Source: Dethiobacter sp.
Lineage (GTDB): Bacteria; Bacillota; Dethiobacteria; Dethiobacterales; Dethiobacteraceae
DNA: 41,339 bases
Assembly: GCA_018335875.1 (NCBI GenBank)
Contig: JAGXRN010000015.1
Span: forward strand, 1 to 41,339
Direction: 5' to 3'
In this document: positions 1-6,651 of the stretch, one piece after another
Position numbering within the stretch: position 1 is the first letter of the stretch
How the letters are laid out: each line of letters opens with the position of its first letter
Position numbers and translations under genes: made by a program
The notes under the pieces: model-generated
Database searches by the model: none
Told to the model about the DNA's origin: nothing
Seen by the model: the letters and a program-made list of their open reading frames with translations, nothing else

Positions 1-204
1 TATTTGCCTGTGCAAACAAAGGAGTGCTTCCTTAACGATATTTCCAGGCAAGTAACTGAAGAGCTTTTACATGAATATGGAGAGGATGCAATTGCTTCTT
101 TTGTGCAGACTCTTGAAAAAGCAAGCCCGGAATATTTAAAGGCTTTGGAGGATCTTATTAAAAATTCAAAGGATATGAAAAATGATGATACATTTAAAGA
201 GTGA
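1..204 (+). CDS. BlaI/MecI-type transcriptional repressor, C-terminal part (5' end outside window)
   Basis: The reading frame is open from the first base and stops at 202-204, so only the last 67 residues are seen. They begin YLPVQTKECFLNDI and continue into a helical segment ending in a run of charged residues. This fits the C-terminal dimerisation region of penicillinase-repressor (BlaI/MecI) proteins, and the downstream gene is an M56 peptidase of the BlaR1/MecR1 type, overlapping by 23 bases; BlaI-M56 pairs are a very common arrangement. The DNA-binding winged helix would lie to the left of the window and cannot be checked. Inferred role: repressor released by the M56 protease, probably controlling this operon. 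Confidence 0.7.
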   Translation, partial: YLPVQTKECFLNDISRQVTEELLHEYGEDAIASFVQTLEKASPEYLKALEDLIKNSKDMKNDDTFKE

Positions 205-1036
205 CTACTCGCATCCCCACATTAAAGCACAGGTGTCATTTTACGGGTTGACAGCCCTTTTTGCCGCTGTTGCGGGAGTCTTGTTTCTTACTGTATTTTA
301 CAAATTTAAGTTTGTCAGACTTGGCTTTGCCATTCAAAATAACCTGATTAATCAAATAATGTTACTTTTACTGACAGGTGCTTTGTTTTTCATCATCTCA
401 TTTTTTATTTATTTTACTGTGAAACAGTATCTCTCTTTCCTCAGGCTGAACAGGAAGCTGTCAGCATTGAGAACGACTCCACCCTGTGAGTTAATCCGGC
501 TCTTAGACAGGTTGGGCCTTCTAAAACATACAGTATGCATAAACAGTGACACTCCCCTGGTTTTTACGTACGGATTTTCTCGTCCGCAAATCGTTGTTTC
601 GAGCAAGCTCGCAGCCGCGTTTAGCATGTCTGAAATGGAAGCGGTGCTTTTACATGAACAGTACCACCTCTACCATTCAGATCCGCTAAAGGTGGTTATC
701 AGCAGGGCAATAAAAGGGAGCCTTTTCTTTCTGCCTTTAGCAAAGTATCTATTTCGCAGCTATGACCAATTTAAAGAATTAGCCGCTGATCAGGCTTCAT
801 TGAACAAGATTCCGGACAAAAGATATTTGGCATCCGCATTTTTGAAAGTGTTCTCAGATGTGGAAAATATCTCAGTTCCGGTATGGTTGATCGAGCCTAA
901 TACAACACCCGATTTGCGAATCGCCCAGCTGTTATCAGGTAACCGACAAATTCGAATTGCCCCGCCCGCCCATATTGCGGCTACCTTCCTTTTTTTAGCA
1001 GGTATACTTATTAGTTTTGGGCAGGGTTGTGTCTGA
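182..1036 (+). CDS. M56 family (BlaR1/MecR1-like) membrane zinc metallopeptidase
   Basis: 284 residues. Hydrophobic segments lie at about residues 22-42 and 57-80, and a third lies at the extreme C-terminus (about 265-282). The zinc motif HEQYH is at 158-162, with a downstream FKELAADQA segment (about 197-205) that supplies the usual third ligand glutamate. In the family, such proteases cleave a partner BlaI repressor after a signal; the frame overlaps the BlaI-like gene upstream, which supports that pairing. There is no extracellular penicillin-binding sensor domain, so the signal is probably not a beta-lactam. Start ATG at 182 (a second ATG follows at 185). The downstream genes are thiol-redox proteins, which suggests, as inference only, an envelope or redox stress signal. 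Confidence 0.85.
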   Translation: MMIHLKSDYSHPHIKAQVSFYGLTALFAAVAGVLFLTVFYKFKFVRLGFAIQNNLINQIMLLLLTGALFFIISFFIYFTVKQYLSFLRLNRKLSALRTTPPCELIRLLDRLGLLKHTVCINSDTPLVFTYGFSRPQIVVSSKLAAAFSMSEMEAVLLHEQYHLYHSDPLKVVISRAIKGSLFFLPLAKYLFRSYDQFKELAADQASLNKIPDKRYLASAFLKVFSDVENISVPVWLIEPNTTPDLRIAQLLSGNRQIRIAPPAHIAATFLFLAGILISFGQGCV

Positions 1037-1108
1037 CGCTGCTCTTTTTTTCGGGATTTGCACTACAAAGAGTAGTGCCTGGCAATAAAAACGAGAGGAG
1101 AATCGAGC

Positions 1109-1546
1109 TTGAAGACTAGTGTAAAACGGTTAATCCTGGTATTTGTAGGCTTACTGGTTGTTGGTGTAATGGCAAAACCATATATTCCTTTTTTGAATCG
1201 GACTGAGAGTCAGTTTTCCGCTACACCTGATCCAATTGCCCTTTATGAACAGGCACTGGCCGAAGGAAAACCTGTATTTGTAGAATTTTATGCTGATTGG
1301 TGAATTACATGCAAACTAATGGAGCCCGTGGTTATGGCTCTTAAAGAGAAGTATGAAGATCAAGTTGTTTTTGTTATTGTCGATGTTGGCGATCAGGAAG
1401 GCAACCGCATGGCGAATGAATTCATGGTTAGATACATCCCGGCATTTTTCTATATTGACAGCAATGGTGAAATTGTTGCAAACGATACAGGGGTTTTGAC
1501 AAAAGGCAATATAGAGAGCAGAATAGCACAAATTCTGGATAATTAA
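1109..1546 (+). CDS. Selenoprotein: membrane-anchored thioredoxin-like protein with Sec at an in-frame TGA
   Basis: Thioredoxin-fold protein of 145 residues whose frame is interrupted only by TGA at 1301-1303 (residue 65). The reading through it is FYADW-U-ITCKLMEP, which matches the thioredoxin/DsbD-type motif WCxxCK with Sec replacing the first Cys; the resolving Cys is residue 68. Residues 8-22 form an N-terminal signal anchor, so the domain should face outside the membrane. Start is TTG at 1109 behind AGGAG. A small hairpin (GAGCC 1322-1326 with GGCTC 1336-1340) lies about 18 bases after the TGA, where a bacterial SECIS is expected. The window also encodes selA, selB, selC and selD, so readthrough is plausible. 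Followed by a CcdA-like gene, the usual electron donor partner. The alternative, two truncated ORFs, would separate the two active-site residues. Confidence 0.9.
1322..1340 (+). promoter_or_regulatory. Candidate bSECIS hairpin of the thioredoxin-like selenoprotein
   Basis: GAGCC pairs with GGCTC around a 9-base loop, starting 18 bases after the Sec TGA. Position fits SelB-dependent recoding; the stem is short, so this is a tentative call made by eye. Confidence 0.45.
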
Positions 1547-1567
1547 GCCTATTGAGGTGAGGTAGTT

Positions 1568-2002
1568 TTGCTGGATCTGTTTTTCTCTGAAATTATACCA
1601 AATTCCCTTGCAAACACGTCTATTCTCACTTACGTGATCGTTTTTGCAGGCGGCTTAGTTACAAGTTTTAGCCCCTGCATTTTGTCAATGACACCTGTTA
1701 TGGTCGGCTACATCGGCGGCTACAGCGAAGGGTCAAGAATAAAAGGTTTTTTGATGTCGCTGTCGTTTGTGACAGGCTTGGCTGTGACTTTTGCCATTCT
1801 CGGTTTTATTGCCTCTTATTTTGGCCTCTTTTTTGGCCGGATTGGGGCCGGGTGGTATTACCTTCTGGCTGTGGTGGCAATAGTAATGGGGTTACACCTT
1901 TTGGGAGTTTTAACTTTTTCAATGCCGGGAATTAAGAAGGTTCCGTTAAATGTAAAAGGGTACAATAGTTCTAGTGCAAAGGAGATGAACAGATGCTTCT
2001 GA
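1568..2002 (+). pseudogene. CcdA/DsbD-type thiol-disulfide transporter, C-terminally truncated
   Basis: 144 residues starting at TTG 1568 behind GAGGTGAGG. About four hydrophobic segments are visible, and the family motif around the first redox cysteine is present (SFSPCILS, Cys37, followed by PVMVGYIGGY). CcdA proteins are normally about 220-240 residues with two half-repeats, each carrying a redox cysteine. The second half, with its SPC motif, is missing here: the frame leaves family-like sequence near residue 125 (KVPLNVKGYNSSS) and runs into the start of lgt. It may be a truncated remnant or a shortened protein using only one cysteine. CcdA normally passes electrons across the membrane to thioredoxin-like proteins such as the Sec protein just upstream, so its loss could leave that protein without its expected donor. 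Confidence 0.65.
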
Positions 2003-2724
2003 ATTATGTGGAGCCCTCATTTTACCTTGGGCCATTGACTTTCCATCTTTACGGATTGGGGTTGGTTGCTGCTATTTTAGTTGGGCTGGCCCTTGCCCAC
2101 CGTCGTGCCATTGCCAAAAAAATTGAACCGGATCTGATCTTCGAGTTTGCCATTTACGCGGTTGTCGGAGCCGTCGTCGGTTCCCGCATTCTCTCCGTGT
2201 TGTTGAATTTCAATCTTTTTCTCGCTGACCCCCTCTATCTTTTCCGTATTCACGAAGGCGGCCTGGCTTTTCTGGGCGGTCTTACCGGAGGAGTGTTGGT
2301 CGCAATCTGGTTTGTCCGCCGCCGGAAAGTTAAATTTTGGGCCATGGCTGATGTTTTCGCCCCATCCCTCGCCCTGGGGGAAGCAATCGCCCGACTCGGT
2401 TGCGATGTCTACGGCCTGCATGCGCCATCGGCGCCCTGGCCGAGGCTGGTTGGCGGCGTGCCCTATCACAATATCCCGCTGTATACGATGATAGCTACAC
2501 TGCTTATCTTCTTTGTCCTCTGGTATCTGAGAGACAGGGTAAGAGAAGGGCAGCTGTTCCTGACCTATCTCGCCGGGTATTTTGCCGCCCGTTCTTTTAT
2601 CGATTACTTCCGCAGTGAACCTACTTTTGTTGTCTTCAATACTGCCCAGTTTTCAAGTATCGTTCTTTTTGCCGTAATTTTGGTGCTAATCTATTGGCGG
2701 GAAAAGCAGATGCTTCCATCATAG
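1993..2724 (+). CDS. lgt: Prolipoprotein diacylglyceryl transferase (Lgt) family membrane protein
   Basis: 243 residues, about seven membrane segments. Family landmarks: HEGGLAFLGGLTGG (His87 onwards) and GEAIARLGCDVYG (residues 129-141). Lgt moves a diacylglyceryl group from phosphatidylglycerol to the lipobox cysteine of prolipoproteins. The conserved Arg of the signature is kept (Arg134), but the position that is Asn in the E. coli RLGN signature is Cys137 here; Cys-containing variants are known among Lgt-family proteins. Start ATG 1993 with AAGGAG nine bases upstream, overlapping the truncated ccdA frame by 10 bases. It sits in a thiol-redox operon rather than a lipoprotein context, so either housekeeping Lgt or a divergent paralogue is possible. 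Confidence 0.85.
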   Translation: MLLNYVEPSFYLGPLTFHLYGLGLVAAILVGLALAHRRAIAKKIEPDLIFEFAIYAVVGAVVGSRILSVLLNFNLFLADPLYLFRIHEGGLAFLGGLTGGVLVAIWFVRRRKVKFWAMADVFAPSLALGEAIARLGCDVYGLHAPSAPWPRLVGGVPYHNIPLYTMIATLLIFFVLWYLRDRVREGQLFLTYLAGYFAARSFIDYFRSEPTFVVFNTAQFSSIVLFAVILVLIYWREKQMLPS

Positions 2725-2791
2725 AATGTATGTAAGAACTTGTATAAGACTATGACCAAACTATAATACTACAACTGTACAATATAATGCT

Positions 2792-2851
2792 CCGCAGCAT
2801 CCGCAAAGAAAGTCCTCTGTGCAGTATATCCCGCTTTCCCAGGCAGGATAG
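2792..2851 (+). pseudogene. Remnant of the 3' end of a Clp-fold serine proteinase (SDH family) gene
   Basis: Twenty codons ending in TAG (2849-2851) read PQHPQRKSSVQYIPLSQAG. This matches the C-terminus of the intact proteinase at 24790-25617, which reads PQPPQRRPSVQYIPLPAE, and the similarity is visible at DNA level too. Nothing of the rest of that gene is seen upstream. It is most likely what is left of a second copy. Confidence 0.65.
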
Positions 2852-2863
2852 TAACTTGAAGGG

Positions 2864-3607
2864 ATGAGAGAATATATGTTAAAACAAAATTTGACACAGA
2901 AGCTTGTTAAACCATTTATAGTTGATAACACGGGCAAAGAAGTACCGTGGCAGCCCCTGCAAAAAACTCTAAACGAATGTCGCGTCGCCCTTGTTACTAC
3001 CGCTGGCGTGCATTTAAAGAATCAGGCACCCTTTGATGTCAAGGCAAAAAAGGGGGATGCTTCCTTTCGGGAAGTTTCGGCTAAAGCGCCACTAGAGGAC
3101 TATCTAATCACTCACACTCATTATGACCATACTGACGCAGATAAAGATATTAATTGTGTCTTCCCCATAACAAGACTTGAGGAACTGGTGCAGTCCGGCT
3201 TTATTAAAGGAATCTCTGCAACAAATTATGGGTTTATGGGCTTTATCCTTAATGCCCTGCATGAAACACTGATTGCCAATGCAGGCAAAGTAGCCCGGGA
3301 ACTATTAAAACAAGAAACTGATATAGTTTTACTTACTCCAGGCTGACCGCTGTGCCATCAATCGGTGGGATTGATTCAGCGGGAACTGGAAACAGCCGGT
3401 CTCATTACTGTGAGTATAACATTAATGCAGGGATTAACCGCAAAAATCCGGGTTCCCAGAGCAGTACATGTTAATTTTCCTCTGGGAAGAGTTACCGGTA
3501 AGGCTTTTGACGTGGAAACACAAACTCGTGTAGTTACCATGGCTTTACAGGCATTGCAGGATATCGAATCACCGGGTAGCATTAAAAAACTACCTGTTCA
3601 ATTATGA
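2864..3607 (+). CDS. Selenoprotein of the GrdB-like glycine/sarcosine/betaine/D-proline reductase family
   Basis: 247 residues, with TGA at 3344-3346 (residue 161) as the only interruption; both halves are in one frame. Reading through gives LLTPG-U-PLCHQSVGLIQRE, the UxxC site of short GrdB-related proteins whose Cys homologues have CxxC followed by HQ(S/T)VGL. N-terminal half: VALVTTAGVHLKNQ and THTHYDHTDAD, also typical. A strong hairpin directly follows the TGA (3347-3382). True glycine and proline reductases use an active-site Sec to cleave C-N bonds, but these short relatives have no established substrate, and no grdA, grdC or prd partner is nearby. Start could be ATG 2864 or, more likely by spacing from GAAGGG, ATG 2876. 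Upstream is a proteinase remnant, so the gene probably has its own promoter. Confidence 0.88.
3347..3382 (+). promoter_or_regulatory. Candidate bSECIS hairpin of the GrdB-like selenoprotein
   Basis: CCGCTG (3347-3352) pairs with CAGCGG (3377-3382), and inside it ATCAAT (3357-3362) pairs with ATTGAT (3370-3375) around a G-rich 7-base loop. It begins directly after the Sec TGA and places a GG-containing loop about 17 bases downstream, as bacterial SECIS elements do. This is the clearest of the SECIS candidates in the window. Confidence 0.7.
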
Positions 3608-3704
3608 TAGTCAACTGAAAATGTTCCTCGAAATGCTTTGGATTGGAAAAAGTAAAACAAGAGATAACAAACAGAAAAGAGGCCCTGTTAAAATATAGAT
3701 TATG

Positions 3705-4274
3705 TTAGATATTAAGTTCAGTTATTCTCGATAGGCTCCAGAGCAAACCCAGAGTCATAACTGCTACACTGAATGGGATTAAAAACGGCTGAAGTGAAAC
3801 AAAGAATACCGTAAAGGAAGACAGCACTGGTGCCAGAGCAATGACAAAAGTTGGTGCACAACAGGCGAAACCAGTGAGCATAGCCGGCAAAAAGCCGGCA
3901 AAGGAGTAGCCTAAGTTGGTGCGGCAAGATCTTTTGCATCGATAGCTAAAAACGGCCACCGCTATATTTAGCATCACCATCAGAGAAAGGAGTACCCCTA
4001 TTAGTATATTTAAAGGGGCAATAAAGAGCTTTAACCCAAAGAATGAAATCGAGGCAATCGGTTCCCATAAAAAAGGCGCTCTCATTGTAAAAAATTTCGA
4101 TCCAGGATTATCAATCACAGCTATCTCAAATTCACCAACTGCTAAGAACAAGTGATTTATGCTTATCAGGTATAGAATAAAATAAACAGTACCTATAACT
4201 ATTCCAGGAATTAATGCACTTTTATTTTTTAAGATATTGCGTATTTTGTGCAAACTATTGTTCCTATTCATAAA
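3705..4274 (-). CDS. Small polytopic membrane protein with a Cys-Cys motif, unknown function
   Basis: 189 residues if started at ATG 4272-4274, which overlaps the end of the DUF3179 gene by 11 bases; an upstream in-frame ATG would add 11 residues. About five hydrophobic segments are visible. The most striking element is GFACCAPTFVIALAP in the fourth segment, a paired cysteine in a membrane helix, plus a Cys pair in the loop CKRSC. I do not recognise a named family. Translational coupling to the DUF3179 gene suggests the two products work together, perhaps in a redox or metal process at the membrane (inference). Confidence 0.7.
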   Translation of the reverse strand, partial: FMNRNNSLHKIRNILKNKSALIPGIVIGTVYFILYLISINHLFLAVGEFEIAVIDNPGSKFFTMRAPFLWEPIASISFFGLKLFIAPLNILIGVLLSLMVMLNIAVAVFSYRCKRSCRTNLGYSFAGFLPAMLTGFACCAPTFVIALAPVLSSFTVFFVSLQPFLIPFSVAVMTLGLLWSLSRITELNI

Positions 4275-5373
4275 CTTCTGTTTCAGGGTGAAATGCAACC
4301 CAGGCAAACCACATTACGTCAAAAGAATTTATAGCTTCCAGCTGGGCGCCTTGCTGTTGTCCTTCCACCGCTGCTCCTCTTTCATTCCATATTGACATGG
4401 TATTTTCATCAAGAAAATCACCGTTTTCAAATCTAAAGGTTAACGTTTGATCCTGATCCATTCTTCTAAAAATTCTCACCGTATCCAGCTCCCCATCATA
4501 AAGAGCGACCAATGGGATGTTTTCAAGTTCCAGGTTCATCACTTTTTCGCTCCTAATCTTTTGCTTTAAAATAGCAAAAGGTGTTTCATTTACTCTTCCA
4601 GCCATGACAACTTCTTTTGGCTCAAATCTGTTATCTTGATGCATGACGGGAAATAAAGCTCCACCGCTATCATAGTAATTGTTTTTTTCCAGATATGAGC
4701 CATAAGGATCCCCTCGATAATTTCTGATAAAACCTGTCTTTTCTGATAAAACCTGGGCTTCTTCATAAAATGATTTTGCTTTAAACCACCTAGTCCAGAT
4801 AATTGGAAATTCATCCAGTCTTTCTCCCTTTAAGTTCCCATTGATAGCCTTTCCCAGCAACTGAGGAATATAGCTGCCTGTTAACCGGTCATACATCACC
4901 AAGTTACTGTTTAAAAGCTTACCCGATGTTCCAAAGGTGGTTTCCCCTCTGGAAACAGCCCCCTTAAAGCCTACAGCAGAACCAGTCAAGGGGCAGTAGG
5001 TAATGCTCATCTTCTCCCCTGAAAACGTTTCATTTACGATTTCATGCCAGGCAAGAATTCGCTGACGATAAATAAAAACACCATCACTAGATTCAACAAC
5101 AAATACGACCTCATTATCATCAATATTTTCATCGGCGTCAGTTATGGATAGATAATTGGGGTTTTCAATAGGGGGAATTCCATCTTTAGAGGGCCCTCCT
5201 GATTTAAGGTTTAGAAAAAATTTATCCAGAGCTTGCTGTTCTTCTTCAGGAATATTTGGATCATCCGGTTCCTTTTGCCCCCGGGTATCATTTAAGAGCA
5301 GGGAGGATACAAAAAAAATAATCCCTGCAACCAGTATAAGTAAAGCAGCTCTTTTGGCAGTAAACATCTTCAA
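4264..5373 (-). CDS. DUF3179 domain-containing, membrane-anchored protein
   Basis: 369 residues. Residues 8-27 are a single N-terminal membrane anchor, so the rest is probably extracytoplasmic. The DUF3179 core is clear: an NETF segment (114-117), TYCPLTGSA (about 125-133), FGTSGKLLNSNLVMYDR (about 147-163) and further Trp/Tyr-rich blocks. The family's function is not established. The following gene overlaps its 3' end, so the two are one operon. The gene to its right on the same strand is the deiodinase-like selenoprotein, separated by about 220 bases that hold a hairpin terminator. Start ATG at 5371-5373 (MKMFTAK). Confidence 0.85.
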   Translation of the reverse strand: MKMFTAKRAALLILVAGIIFFVSSLLLNDTRGQKEPDDPNIPEEEQQALDKFFLNLKSGGPSKDGIPPIENPNYLSITDADENIDDNEVVFVVESSDGVFIYRQRILAWHEIVNETFSGEKMSITYCPLTGSAVGFKGAVSRGETTFGTSGKLLNSNLVMYDRLTGSYIPQLLGKAINGNLKGERLDEFPIIWTRWFKAKSFYEEAQVLSEKTGFIRNYRGDPYGSYLEKNNYYDSGGALFPVMHQDNRFEPKEVVMAGRVNETPFAILKQKIRSEKVMNLELENIPLVALYDGELDTVRIFRRMDQDQTLTFRFENGDFLDENTMSIWNERGAAVEGQQQGAQLEAINSFDVMWFAWVAFHPETEVYE

Positions 5374-5473
5374 AGAAAATCACCTTCCCTTATTATATTT
5401 ATTATTGATGTTTTCGCTTAACTTATTCTGTGGAAATTATAAATGAAAACCTCTTATACATTTAATAAATACA

Positions 5474-5504
5474 CAAAGTGGGCTACGAATTAAAGCCCAC
5501 TTTG
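5474..5504. terminator. Rho-independent-type hairpin between the selenoprotein and DUF3179 genes
   Basis: An 11-bp perfect stem, CAAAGTGGGCT (5474-5484) with AGCCCACTTTG (5494-5504), 9-base loop, pyrimidine-rich on the top-strand 3' side. On the minus strand it lies about 90 bases past the stop of the deiodinase-like gene and upstream of the DUF3179 gene, so it probably ends the former. Confidence 0.65.
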
Positions 5505-5593
5505 CTTTTCATTATGAAATTTGTAAATTCAGAGATGCTTTTGGTAATTATTCACTGTAATGTTCCTGAGCATAGTCAGTTACTTGTTTATAG

Positions 5594-6109
5594 TTATTTC
5601 AAGAGACTGTGTACCTCTTTACTGATTCTATCGGCAGAAGCCCAGCGATCGGCGTAAACTATTTTGCCGTTAAGGCCAATGATATACGCCTTGTTGGGAA
5701 ATCCCCGATACGTTCTCGTTACAGAATCATTAATATCATCAATCAATATGGTTCTGTTTTCCAAGCCAGTTTCTTGTTGAAGCATTGCTGCCATCTTGCT
5801 CTTGTCTTCTATGTTGCAGTGTTGAGGAATATGCTTAAAATTATATTGGCCGGGGTGGGCTTCACGAGTGTAAATGATTAAAAATCGTACGGGCTTTGAT
5901 TTTAATTCAGCGGCTACGCTCTCCATGGGAGCCATCTGGCTCCGGAAGGGAGGTCACGTGAAGGAGCCAAACTCCAGCACTACCCAATACTTACCCAAAA
6001 AATCGTCTAGTGTAACTATATTTCCAAAAATATCCTTGAGTTCGAATTTCACAGCCTCAGTCCCAATTGGGAGTAATTTCATGAGCTCATAAGCGTCTCG
6101 CAACATCAT
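5594..6109 (-). CDS. Selenoprotein: iodothyronine-deiodinase-like thioredoxin-fold protein
   Basis: 171 residues when the in-frame TGA (5954-5956, residue 52) is read as Sec. The site is GSFT-U-PPFRSQ, the deiodinase signature (animal enzymes have a GS-x-T-U-PPF motif). Downstream, FLIIYTREAHPGQYNF and YIIGLNGKIVYADRW continue the thioredoxin-like deiodinase fold. Animal relatives remove iodine from thyroid hormones using Sec; bacterial homologues have no established substrate, and a peroxidase or reductive dehalogenation role are both possible. Start ATG 6107-6109 behind GGGAGGTATAA. A GGAGCC/GGCTCC hairpin follows the TGA. No membrane anchor is seen, unlike vertebrate enzymes. A Cys-free truncated reading would start downstream of the active site and is unlikely to be functional. 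Confidence 0.9.
5928..5943 (-). promoter_or_regulatory. Candidate bSECIS hairpin of the deiodinase-like selenoprotein
   Basis: On the minus strand GGAGCC pairs with GGCTCC around a 4-base loop, beginning 10 bases after the Sec TGA. The loop lies about 17-20 bases from the TGA, as expected for SelB binding. Confidence 0.5.
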
Positions 6110-6138
6110 TTATACCTCCCTTTACTTAGTAAGGTGTC

Positions 6139-6402
6139 CTAATCGACACAGGTTACGCCGGCCTCAAAATGATTACTGCCCAGGAAAAATTCGTAGTCCT
6201 GATGGCGTAGCTTAACTAAATCAGCCTCGGTCATGGTATGTGTCCATTCGCGGAAAAGAGAGGCAGAAAAGTAGTTTTCAACCGCATTTATATTTGGTTC
6301 TTGCGACCAGGGGATTTTGACCTCTGCTGTTTTAGGGTCGAGGTAGTAGGTAACATGGCACTGGGCGCAGACCAAGGTTCGCATTTCCTGGCGGCCAATT
6401 TC
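6139..6402 (-). pseudogene. Fragment of nrfA (pentahaem cytochrome c nitrite reductase)
   Basis: About 87 codons resemble the middle of NrfA: GRQEMRTLVCAQCHVTYYL with a CxxCH haem site, then a Pro-Trp segment, a YF..SLFREWTHTMT segment, HQDYEF and SNHFEAGVTCVD. NrfA normally continues directly into a CHMP haem motif; here the frame stops with TAG right after CVD, and the N-terminal signal peptide and first haem are absent. The 5' side runs without a gap into an IS remnant. It is therefore a dead internal piece left by insertion and deletion. It suggests the lineage once carried ammonifying nitrite reductase here. Confidence 0.8.
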
Positions 6403-6631
6403 ATTGATTAAGCAGGCTGTCAGGACCTAATGATTGATACTTGTTAAGCCATTTTCTGATGGATGGCACACGGACACCTAGCTGAGTGGCTATATGACTA
6501 AGTGAATCTTCGTCTCGAAGATATTTTTCAATAGCTGCAACCTTATCTGGCCCTGATACTTTCACCCAGTGAGGCACAAAAATAGCTCATCCTTGTAATT
6601 AACAGTTTTATTATTTCAACTGTCTACTACA
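6401..6631 (-). mobile_element. Remnant of an IS3-like insertion sequence (left end and OrfA helix-turn-helix)
   Basis: On the minus strand a frame from GTG 6577 to TGA 6401-6403 reads a transposase-like helix-turn-helix: DKVAAIEKYLRDED, SLSHIATQLGV, SIRKWLNKYQSLG. This is the N-terminal domain of OrfA in IS3-family elements. Upstream, TGTAGTAGACAGTTG (complement of 6617-6631) looks like an IS3-type terminus. The catalytic OrfB and the other end are missing, and the sequence turns directly into the nrfA fragment near 6401-6410. Confidence 0.6.
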
Positions 6632-6651
6632 AGGGGAGCATATCATGTTGT

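Noticed and set aside
2077..2469. Long minus-strand frame opposite lgt
   Set aside because: Lies wholly inside the well-supported Lgt gene, has no ribosome binding site, and its protein is not family-like.
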